From assembly GCA_964357355.1 (NCBI GenBank), contig CAYHKY010000037.1, positions 1-13,849 of the forward strand: DNA of 13,849 bases. Reading direction: 5' to 3'. Under the pieces are notes generated by a model. The model saw nothing but the letters and a program-made list of their open reading frames with translations. It did not search any database and had not been told where the DNA came from. This document shows, in pieces, positions 7,170-12,889 of the stretch. Position 1 is the first letter of the stretch. Each line of letters begins with the position of its first letter. The DNA is from CAYHKY01 sp964357355 (GTDB lineage: Bacteria; Patescibacteriota; Microgenomatia; UBA10105). A program made the translations under genes and the position numbers.

Positions 7170-8816
7170 ATGAAAAGAAAAATAGTGGTTTATTTAGTTT
7201 CCATTTGTTTAATTGGAGCATGTGTCAGACTATATAGGCTAACTAATATTCCAAACAGTGTGAGCGCTGATGAAGCTGCATTCGGCTACAATGCCTACTC
7301 ACTGTCAATAACCGGCCGGGACGAGTTCGGGACATTTTTACCCCTGACGCTTCGGTCCTTTGATGATTACAAAAATCCGCTATTTGGATATGCGCTCATC
7401 CCGACAATAAAATTATTTGGACTAAATGCTTGGTCAATCCGCTTGGTATCAGCAATTGCAGGTATTTTGCTTATTCCATTTATCTTTCTCATATCGCGGA
7501 TACTTACTGATAATTTGCGCATCTCTCTATTGGCGGCACTTTTTGGAAGCATTTCCCCATGGCTCATTCAATACAGTCGTGTCGCCATCGACATGGAACT
7601 GGCGTTGTTTTTTTCACTGCTTGCTGTTTGGTTATTTTTAATGGCACCCAAGAAACCCGTTTTGTTTTTAGCGGCATCTGCAGCTTTTGCGGCATCTTTT
7701 TACACTTATCACTCAAGCAAAGTCTGGGTTCCGTTGATATTTATATGTTTGTTATTTTATGTTAAAAACATTAACCGGTTCGTCCTCTTAGCGTTACTTC
7801 TTTTGGGACTTGCCTTAGTACCCTATTTTATCCAGTTAAAAACTTCAGCCGTCGGACTGAGGCCATATGCCATCAGTGTATTTGCAAATCAGGAAGTGAT
7901 CATACGTGACGCCAAATTTATTGCAGAAGATTTAGGTAAAAACATTATTGAGGGAAAATTTATACACAATCGCAGGTTCACTGCTTTAAATCAAGCCGTC
8001 AATGGATACTTTTCCGTATTTAATCCTTACATCTATTTTGGAACAAACCAATCAAATCATAGTCCGCTTACCCGTCTCTTTTATCTATGGCAAATACCGT
8101 TATTTATAATTGGATTCCTGGTGTTTACACGAAATAATAAGGCTTGGTGGTTGCTTGGTATCTGGATATTTATCGGGATGATTCCGGGTGGTCTGACTAT
8201 ATTTCCTCCTTATGATCGCCGGGTGCTTTTGATAAGTTTTCCGCTTATTTTATTTATGGCCTTTGGCCTTCACAATTTGGTAACACGAATAACTCCGTAC
8301 CCGGCATTTTTGTGGTTGTTTAAATTGTTTAGTGTAACTCTGGTGACTTTTTCCGTATTTTTTTATCTGCATCATTATTTTGTACATGGAATCAATACTG
8401 TTGTTGACATGTGGGGCAATGGCATGAAAGAAGTTGTATCCATTACGTCATCGCTGAAAAATAAGTACCAACACGTATATGTATCCTTGAAGCTCAACCA
8501 ACCGCTCACTTTTTTTCTCTTTTATGAAAAATATGACCCGCAAAAATATTTAGCGGAAGGAGGTACTATTTACGGAGGTTATCTGGAAAACGGAAACAAA
8601 TTTGGAAATTACAGGTTTCAATTTATTGAAGGGGATGATTGGCAGCCTCAAAATCTCTATGTGTGGAAAACCTCAGAAACGCAGGAATGTTTGAGACCTA
8701 TTAATACTGTTTTTATGTCTGATGGCCTTCCTCTCGCTTATATCGGAGAATATGATCTCTTACTACCCGAATGTCAAAAATGGCTAAAAAATAAAGAAAC
8801 AAGACTTACGTTGTGA
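7170..8816 (+). CDS. PMT/ArnT-like GT-C glycosyltransferase, divergent copy
   Basis: A 548-residue multi-pass membrane protein on the opposite strand to its paralogues. The external catalytic loop carries NIPNSVSADEAAFGYNAYS (Asp34-Glu35), TGRDEFGTFLPLT and SFDDYKNP. SPWLIQYSR is at 129-137. Its tail has KYDPQKYLAEGGTIYGG and NKFGNYRF, so it is the closest relative of the gene at 4585-6213. The C-terminus is extended by a cysteine-containing segment (TQECLRP and LLPECQKW), which is unusual in this set. The expected role is transfer of a lipid-linked sugar on the outer face of the membrane. There is no recognisable SD before the ATG, and no alternative in-frame ATG nearby. Its stop overlaps the stop end of the convergent gene at 8806 by 11 bp, leaving no room for a terminator between them. 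Confidence 0.9.
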   Translation: MKRKIVVYLVSICLIGACVRLYRLTNIPNSVSADEAAFGYNAYSLSITGRDEFGTFLPLTLRSFDDYKNPLFGYALIPTIKLFGLNAWSIRLVSAIAGILLIPFIFLISRILTDNLRISLLAALFGSISPWLIQYSRVAIDMELALFFSLLAVWLFLMAPKKPVLFLAASAAFAASFYTYHSSKVWVPLIFICLLFYVKNINRFVLLALLLLGLALVPYFIQLKTSAVGLRPYAISVFANQEVIIRDAKFIAEDLGKNIIEGKFIHNRRFTALNQAVNGYFSVFNPYIYFGTNQSNHSPLTRLFYLWQIPLFIIGFLVFTRNNKAWWLLGIWIFIGMIPGGLTIFPPYDRRVLLISFPLILFMAFGLHNLVTRITPYPAFLWLFKLFSVTLVTFSVFFYLHHYFVHGINTVVDMWGNGMKEVVSITSSLKNKYQHVYVSLKLNQPLTFFLFYEKYDPQKYLAEGGTIYGGYLENGNKFGNYRFQFIEGDDWQPQNLYVWKTSETQECLRPINTVFMSDGLPLAYIGEYDLLLPECQKWLKNKETRLTL

Positions 8817-10839
8817 AAGCAGAACGCACCTTCCGGGTGATTATCCAGATCGCGACGACATAAAAAAGCAAGGCAATAAGTATCAAATTTTGGTAACCAA
8901 AGACAAGTGATGCATATTCAAAAAGTCCTCCGACAAAAGCTCCTATCAAATTTGCCCCGAAATTATCCCCCGGATGTTTTGATTTTTTAAACAGGTGTCC
9001 GAATATTATGTTGGCTATAATAATCGGGGAAAAGAAAAATAAGGTCGCCAGTACATAACGAATGATTGGATTTGGCAGAAGAAATATTGATAAGGGAACT
9101 GCATAGTTAGCAATTAGAGAAATCACCAATAATATGATCCACCAATTAATCCGTTTCACATGAAAATATGCATTGACCCAAATAGCTACCAATACACTCA
9201 TCAAAATCCCCACGAATACAAGCGCATTGGTAACCCAAGTGGCACCAAACAAGAGATTGAAATTGACAATTGATTTGGTTTCGATAAGCAAAAATGCCGC
9301 ACCCAGGAAAAAGAAGTCGCCTGAAAAATATTTTGTAACTTTCCCTTTCGTTACCATGAGTACCAATGCCGCCGCAATTAATCCAAGTATTGCCAGTGAT
9401 TTGATATAGACTCGGGGTAATGTCGGTCCAGTCAGATAGAGAAACGGCCAATCGTCTGTCGCCGGTTTGTAATCTTCACGTGGCTGCCACCGGGTAAATG
9501 TGTGGGCAGGGATGATTTTTGCGTTATTAGAAATTGCAAATACTGCCAAATTATCTTCATATTTAGTGACGTAAGGAAACTCGTGAAATTCAAGTGCGAG
9601 CATTTGGGCAATTTTGTCTATCAACCAAGGAGTACGGTAATAATTATAGAGGACAAATATGCCGTCACTCTTCAGGTGTTTTTTTACCTGGCGAAACGCT
9701 TCTGTCGTAAAAAGATAACTTTCCAGGCGCAAACTTGTGAGACTCGTCGTCAATACCGTGGAATCAGGCAGAGCAAATATCACCAAATCATAAAGTAACG
9801 GACTGTTCTCCAGATACGATCTGGCATCATTGATATGGAGTCGAACACGCGGATCCTTATATGGTTGTTCCGGATGATACTGCAAGCCCAAATCCGCAAT
9901 TACCGGATCTATTTCTACCGCATCTATTTGGCTGACATTGTTTCTCAGTGCCACCGCCACATCCTGACCGCTTCCTGCCCCTACAATAAGGGCGTTTGAA
10001 ATCTTTTGCGTGGGAAATGCACTGTAAACAAGTTTATAAAACGGGGCGATTTGAGAGTACTCAGTCATGTCCTGATGAGATATCCCGTTTACGTATATCC
10101 GCCAGTGGTTATCCGGTTGACCAACTTGTCTATGAGGATTGGATACGGAATATAGCGATACTTTTTGGTAGGGTGACCAGCGTGTCGGTAAATCATCCAA
10201 AGTGGGAATTAGAAAAAATATAAATATCAAAAAAATTGCTGCCGTTCGTCCCTTTCCTGAGAACCGAAAAAGAAGCACCAGATAGCCAATACCAATAACT
10301 ACAAACCAAACAAAAGGCGGTAAAGTGAAGTAAGAAACCAAACCAAAAGCCGCAACACCCGCTATACTTCCGACAATATCAACTGTGTATGCCGAAAGCG
10401 GAGGAAATCTTGTTAACAGTTTCCCCAAAGTTTGTGCCAGAGTTACAAACAAAAGCGTAATAAGTATAAATACGCCGGGAAGCAACAAAAATGATTCTAT
10501 CCGACTATCTCCGCTGTTACTGGTGAAATAAACAACTTGGTTGGTGGTAATTCCTACTTCAAAACGAAAGACCTTCACCACAAATATTACAATCAATAAA
10601 AGTGGCGAAAACCACGGCAACAAATCAAACCTGGTTTTTGTCAAGAGACAACCAATGCCAATACCCAAAAATGCGCCTAATAAAATGACATTCGTAAAAT
10701 ACCCCAAGTATCTGACATAGGCGGGAATAAAACGGATAAGTGATAATTCTAAAAATATGATCAGGAAACTGGTCAGAAAAAGTTCGAACACGTTTTTACT
10801 TGAAATAAACCGCAGTATAATTTTGATTTGATTTCCCAT
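8806..10839 (-). CDS. Membrane-embedded spermidine-synthase-like protein
   Basis: A 677-residue protein with three parts. Residues 15-215 are helices of the type fused to spermidine-synthase homologues (ELSLIRFIP, YFTNVILLGAFLGIGIG). Residues 245-440 form a Rossmann methyltransferase-like domain with the nucleotide-binding loop ALIVGAGSGQD (283-292), AVEIDP (307-312), NDARSYL (337-343) and YDLVIFALPDS (350-360). Residues 480-670 are more helices with FLLIETKSI and NFGANLIGAFVGGLFEY, also typical of these fusions. In true spermidine synthases the last Rossmann strand carries an acidic catalytic site (DSSDP-like). Here the first Asp position is Ala356, so aminopropyl transfer is doubtful. It more likely binds SAM or decarboxylated SAM for an unknown membrane task. 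It starts at an ATG without an SD but with a strong promoter directly upstream. Its end overlaps the GT-C gene at 7170-8816. Confidence 0.85.
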   Translation of the reverse strand: MGNQIKIILRFISSKNVFELFLTSFLIIFLELSLIRFIPAYVRYLGYFTNVILLGAFLGIGIGCLLTKTRFDLLPWFSPLLLIVIFVVKVFRFEVGITTNQVVYFTSNSGDSRIESFLLLPGVFILITLLFVTLAQTLGKLLTRFPPLSAYTVDIVGSIAGVAAFGLVSYFTLPPFVWFVVIGIGYLVLLFRFSGKGRTAAIFLIFIFFLIPTLDDLPTRWSPYQKVSLYSVSNPHRQVGQPDNHWRIYVNGISHQDMTEYSQIAPFYKLVYSAFPTQKISNALIVGAGSGQDVAVALRNNVSQIDAVEIDPVIADLGLQYHPEQPYKDPRVRLHINDARSYLENSPLLYDLVIFALPDSTVLTTSLTSLRLESYLFTTEAFRQVKKHLKSDGIFVLYNYYRTPWLIDKIAQMLALEFHEFPYVTKYEDNLAVFAISNNAKIIPAHTFTRWQPREDYKPATDDWPFLYLTGPTLPRVYIKSLAILGLIAAALVLMVTKGKVTKYFSGDFFFLGAAFLLIETKSIVNFNLLFGATWVTNALVFVGILMSVLVAIWVNAYFHVKRINWWIILLVISLIANYAVPLSIFLLPNPIIRYVLATLFFFSPIIIANIIFGHLFKKSKHPGDNFGANLIGAFVGGLFEYASLVFGYQNLILIALLFYVVAIWIITRKVRSAFTT

Positions 10840-10847
10840 AGTTATGC

Positions 10848-10876
10848 AATTTAGGTTAACTTTGAACGCGTGTCAA
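10848..10876 (-). promoter_or_regulatory. Sigma-70-type promoter, probably leaderless, for the gene at 10839
   Basis: On the minus strand a perfect TTGACA (10876-10871) is followed, after 17 bases, by TAAATT (10853-10848; 4 of 6 matches to TATAAT). Eight bases then separate it from the ATG at 10839. The predicted transcription start is within a base or two of the ATG, and no SD is present, so the mRNA would be leaderless or nearly so. Confidence 0.6.
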
Positions 10877-10901
10877 ATGCATACACCTCTTGCAGCATGG
10901 A

Positions 10902-10925
10902 TAATAAATAGATTACTATTTATTA
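10902..10925. repeat. AT-rich perfect inverted repeat in the divergent intergenic region
   Basis: TAATAAATAG (10902-10911) and CTATTTATTA (10916-10925) are exact reverse complements around the loop ATTA. The element lies about 25 bp upstream of the -35 box of the gene at 10839. Its low GC makes it a poor terminator and a better candidate for a dimeric regulator's operator. No regulator gene is adjacent. Confidence 0.5.
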
Positions 10926-10929
10926 ATAC

Positions 10930-10990
10930 CCATCTTACGCTGGTTTGTCCCGATTTAATCGGGACTAAAGCAGCTTAGAGGGGTAGATGG
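10930..10990. repeat. Imperfect 61-bp palindromic element
   Basis: The core is GTCCCGATT (10947-10955) and its exact complement AATCGGGAC (10957-10965). Flanking it are GCTG/CAGC (10939-10942 and 10971-10974), and the outer ends are CCATCT/AGATGG (10930-10935 and 10985-10990). Together they form one long interrupted stem. No target-site duplication and no T-run follow, so neither a transposon nor a simple terminator is shown. It may be a dispersed REP-like palindrome or a structured 5' leader of the + strand gene at 11071. Confidence 0.55.
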
Positions 10991-10997
10991 CTGCCTG

Positions 10998-11014
10998 CCT
11001 GCCGACGAGGCAGG
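10998..11014. repeat. GC-rich hairpin CCTGCC/GGCAGG
   Basis: CCTGCC (10998-11003) pairs with GGCAGG (11009-11014) across a five-base loop. A second CCTGCC at 10994-10999 overlaps the first, so the right arm has two possible partners. Short palindromes of this kind are common between genes in many Patescibacteria, to my knowledge. It sits in the 5' region of the DUF1761-type gene. Confidence 0.45.
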
Positions 11015-11056
11015 GAACAAATTCAAGTATGTAGGCTATATCAGGAAATAATAATT

Positions 11057-11067
11057 GAGGGGGTGAG
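11057..11067 (+). promoter_or_regulatory. Strong Shine-Dalgarno site for the gene at 11071
   Basis: The purine-rich run GAGGGGGTGAG ends three bases before the ATG at 11071; the GGGGGTG core is correctly placed. It fixes the start of the DUF1761-type gene and contrasts with the leaderless starts nearby. Confidence 0.7.
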
Positions 11068-11070
11068 AAT

Positions 11071-11481
11071 ATGTACGATGTCAATTTAGTCGCCGTGGTA
11101 GTAGCAGTTGTCGCCAGCATGGCGGTCGGGTTTGCCTGGTATTCACCTCAACTTTTTGGTAAACAGTGGATGAGTCTTATGGGTCTATCTGAAGACAAAA
11201 TGGCTGCCGCCAAAAAAGAAATGGGCAAGATGTATGCGCTTTCATTTGTGGGTGCTCTAATTATGGGGTACGTCTTGGGAATGGTCGTCAAAATGGCTTA
11301 TTCAACTACTGTCGTTGGGGGAATGAAAGTCGGATTTGGGGTATGGTTGGGGTTTATTGCACCCGTTCAATTGACTGATACGATATTTAGCGGAAAGAAA
11401 TGGAATCTTTTATATCTGAATTCTGGCTACCAACTGGTATCCACGATGGTCATGGGCGCTGTTTTGGTACTGATGGGATAA
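11071..11481 (+). CDS. DUF1761-type small membrane protein
   Basis: A 136-residue protein with four predicted membrane helices, at about residues 6-24, 56-74, 80-100 and 113-135. The segment GFAWYSPQLFGKQWMSLMG (20-38), right after the first helix, is the hallmark of DUF1761. A charged stretch follows (EDKMAAAKKEMGK), then TDTIFSGKKWNLLYLNSGYQ before the last helix, also typical. The family's function is unknown; it is found as a single small integral membrane protein in many bacteria. The start is set by a strong SD. It stands alone on the + strand, between the divergent spermidine-synthase-like gene and a convergent small gene, so no pathway can be inferred from context. The family call is from remembered sequence pattern. 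Confidence 0.8.
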   Translation: MYDVNLVAVVVAVVASMAVGFAWYSPQLFGKQWMSLMGLSEDKMAAAKKEMGKMYALSFVGALIMGYVLGMVVKMAYSTTVVGGMKVGFGVWLGFIAPVQLTDTIFSGKKWNLLYLNSGYQLVSTMVMGAVLVLMG

Positions 11482-11511
11482 TCATTTTCGCAAATATTTA
11501 AATATCTTTTA

Positions 11512-11540
11512 ACCTCCGGGAATTTGAGAGGTATATTTTT
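11512..11540 (+). terminator. Weak candidate terminator after the DUF1761-type gene
   Basis: ACCTC (11512-11516) can pair with GAGGT (11528-11532) across an 11-base loop, followed by a short T-run (11536-11540). The stem is only five base pairs, so it is marginal. It lies in the 80-bp gap between two convergent genes, where a terminator is expected. Confidence 0.25.
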
Positions 11541-11561
11541 AGTTGTTAGGATTATAGTAAA

Positions 11562-12011
11562 TTAATTCATTTCATCTGATGAATTCAATAAAAACTCCCG
11601 GGCGTACGGATGGTTTGGAAACATAGAACAAACGGTAACTTTGGTACAATACATTACCATTGTGCCAATTGCGACAGCGCTATCTTCATCGGGATCCTGA
11701 CACATTTTATTAAATTGATTACGTAAATCCAGTTTTTCCGCTAGGACAAAACATATAGCCGGCGGAATTTCAATCTGCCGTTGGGGTGGAATAGAATCCC
11801 ATAATCCTGCCTGTCTAAGTTCATCTTTTATCGCAGCAAATCCGCGCATTACCCCCCAGACTACTTCGTGCTGTGTTAAACCCCATGCGTGAACCAATGG
11901 ATCAATATCACTCACAAATTTATCTCTTCCCTTGAGATTATTCTGAAATAATGCTTCAAATTCTTTTACAAAATTGCCATGTTCAAAACTGGGACTTTCT
12001 ACTCTGGCCAT
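11562..12011 (-). CDS. Unrecognised small soluble protein
   Basis: A 149-residue protein that I do not recognise. It has no signal peptide or membrane helix and is mostly helical in look: FVKEFEALFQNNLKGRDKFV, then LVHAWGLTQHEVVWGVMRGF, then AICFVLAEKLDLRNQF. The C-terminal half has four cysteines (ICF, MCQDPDED, MYCTK, TVCSMF), too scattered to call a metal site. It ends in the acidic tail SSDEMN. An open frame extends to a TTG at 12056, but that codon falls in the predicted promoter, so the ATG at 12011 is preferred. No SD is visible. It is divergent from the gene at 12299, and a repeat array lies between the two promoters. That arrangement suggests shared regulation, but no function can be given. 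Confidence 0.6.
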   Translation of the reverse strand: MARVESPSFEHGNFVKEFEALFQNNLKGRDKFVSDIDPLVHAWGLTQHEVVWGVMRGFAAIKDELRQAGLWDSIPPQRQIEIPPAICFVLAEKLDLRNQFNKMCQDPDEDSAVAIGTMVMYCTKVTVCSMFPNHPYAREFLLNSSDEMN

Positions 12012-12046
12012 ATTTTTATAAGAGTTTTTGACTTCGAAATTAATGC

Positions 12047-12075
12047 AATATAGCAATATAGCAAGGTATATGCAA
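12047..12075 (-). promoter_or_regulatory. Candidate promoter for the unrecognised gene at 12011
   Basis: On the minus strand TTGCAT (12075-12070) is followed, after 17 bases, by TATATT (12052-12047; 5 of 6 matches to TATAAT). Transcription would start near 12040, giving a leader of about 29 bases without an SD. A second TATATT at 12060-12055 makes the exact -10 uncertain. Confidence 0.4.
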
Positions 12076-12124
12076 ATAACTTGACTTTCATGATTTAGCT
12101 TCCCTTTTAGCCTGCGGTTAGCCT

Positions 12125-12169
12125 CCCGTTATTTGGCTACTAGCCTCCCGTTTGAAGCTAAATAACGGG
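12125..12169. repeat. Stem-loop A of the repeat array
   Basis: CCCGTTATTTGGCT (12125-12138) pairs over 14 positions with AGCTAAATAACGGG (12156-12169); one pair is a G-T wobble. The 17-base loop holds another full direct copy of the repeat (12141-12152). CCCGTT in that loop copy can pair instead with AACGGG of the right arm, giving a shorter alternative hairpin. Confidence 0.7.
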
Positions 12170-12200
12170 TTAAACGACTCCGTTTGGGAATAATACGGTA

Positions 12201-12249
12201 CCGTTAGCCTCCCGTTTAGCTTCCCGTTACGAAACGGCAGGCTAAACGG
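12201..12249. repeat. Stem-loop B of the repeat array
   Basis: The left arm at 12201-12217 (CCGTTAGCCTCCCGTTT) pairs with the right arm at 12232-12249, with one C-C mismatch (12211/12238) and one bulged A (12246). That gives 16 base pairs. The 14-base loop again contains a direct repeat copy (12217-12228). A separate perfect palindrome, ACGGTACCGT (12195-12204), abuts the left arm. The design repeats that of stem-loop A: copy, copy in the loop, inverted copy. Confidence 0.7.
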
Positions 12250-12262
12250 CTACTTATGGAGC

Positions 12263-12292
12263 TTGACCTACTCAAACAATGATCTTTATACT
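12263..12292 (+). promoter_or_regulatory. Sigma-70-type promoter, leaderless, for the gene at 12299
   Basis: TTGACC (12263-12268; 5 of 6 matches to TTGACA), an 18-base spacer and TATACT (12287-12292; 5 of 6 matches to TATAAT) are followed by six bases and then the ATG at 12299. This is the spacing expected when transcription starts at the A of the ATG. It also shows that the in-frame TTG at 12263 is part of the -35 box, not a start codon. Confidence 0.65.
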
Positions 12293-12298
12293 GGATGT

Positions 12299-12883
12299 AT
12301 GCCCGATAACTCTGCTCAATCCAAACATCAGGAAGTTGCAAAAACCCAAGTACGTGACGGTTTGGGAAAATTTATCAAAACAGAAGCCTCCTCCCAATCA
12401 GACCACTTGGTTGACGTTAAAATCCACAATCCTCTCAAAAAAATCGAACAGTTGATTGATGATATCAGAAGGCGCCAAACTACCCAATTTGCCTTTAAAG
12501 CCAATATTCCCCTAATCGCGCTTCCGGCAGCTTTGGCACTGCTTTTTGGTTTGGGCGGGTTTCAACTTGGGAAAATTGCCGCTCCCGTATGTCTTACTCG
12601 TACCGTAACCAGACTGGGGACTTTGCACGTTTTAACTATTTTAGTCCCGGATGAACCGACCTGGTTGGAGCGACTTACTCCCTGGTTGGGATCTCCAAAA
12701 CGCCGGGAAGCTCAAACGGCAGCCCTGCTTGAGGAGAAATCAGAAACTTCAACAGTCAAACCCGCTGCGGGAGTAAGCTTGGTTGATTTTAATGGTCAAA
12801 GAGTAGCCGTCACCGGAACACTCAACCCGTGTACTGAAATTTTGTCCCTTGAAACGGCTGAGAATATTACAAAACTGCAATAA
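12299..12883 (+). CDS. Unrecognised protein with one membrane helix
   Basis: A 194-residue protein that I do not recognise. The N-terminal 68 residues are hydrophilic and charged, with VRDGLGKFIKTE and KKIEQLIDDIRRRQ, which may form a short helix or coiled coil. One membrane segment lies at about 69-91 (PLIALPAALALLFGLGGF). The remaining hundred residues have a proline- and tryptophan-rich stretch (DEPTWLERLTPWL), a basic then acidic linker, and a beta-like end, FNGQRVAVTGTLNPCTE, which could be a small OB-like fold. Cys98 and Cys178 could form a disulphide if that part is outside the cell. The topology (N-terminus inside) is inferred from the charged N-terminal part. The start at the ATG is chosen because the promoter sits immediately upstream. 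Its stop lies 6 bp from the stop of the convergent nuclease gene. Confidence 0.65.
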   Translation: MPDNSAQSKHQEVAKTQVRDGLGKFIKTEASSQSDHLVDVKIHNPLKKIEQLIDDIRRRQTTQFAFKANIPLIALPAALALLFGLGGFQLGKIAAPVCLTRTVTRLGTLHVLTILVPDEPTWLERLTPWLGSPKRREAQTAALLEEKSETSTVKPAAGVSLVDFNGQRVAVTGTLNPCTEILSLETAENITKLQ

Positions 12884-12889
12884 AAAAAA

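Larger units (their letters stand above)
12096..12252. repeat. Array of 12-base TAGCCTCCCGTT-type repeats, direct and inverted
   Basis: The repeat unit is TAGCYTSCCGTT. Direct copies or variants begin at 12096 (TAGCTTCCCTTT), 12108 (TAGCCTGCGGTT), 12119, 12141, 12205 and 12217 (TAGCTTCCCGTT). The copies at 12119, 12141 and 12205 are identical. An inverted copy lies at 12233-12244 (AACGGCAGGCTA), a diverged inverted copy at 12156-12169, and a partial one at 12245-12252. Several abut head to tail at 11-12 base spacing, close to one helical turn. The array fills the space between the two predicted divergent promoters (-35 boxes at 12070 and 12263). It could be a multi-site operator or iteron-like protein binding array, a recombination site, or a structured element. 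Spacing and unit length do not fit CRISPR. Confidence 0.75.

Noticed and set aside
10930..11015. Riboswitch or insertion sequence remnant
   Set aside because: No known riboswitch core was recognised, and there is no transposase fragment or target-site duplication.
12012..12056. TTG start for the unrecognised gene at 11562-12011
   Set aside because: The codon falls in the repeated TATATT stretch that looks like the promoter, and an ATG follows 15 codons later.
12096..12252. CRISPR array
   Set aside because: The unit is only about 12 bases, copies abut or vary in spacing, some are inverted, and there are no uniform unique spacers.
12096..12252. Integron attC sites
   Set aside because: The stems lack the expected RYYYAAC and GTTRRRY ends, and no integrase gene is visible.
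12263..12298. TTG start codon giving a longer protein for the 12299 gene
   Set aside because: The TTG is part of a TTGACC -35 box with a well-placed TATACT downstream, so the region is promoter and the ATG at 12299 is the better start.
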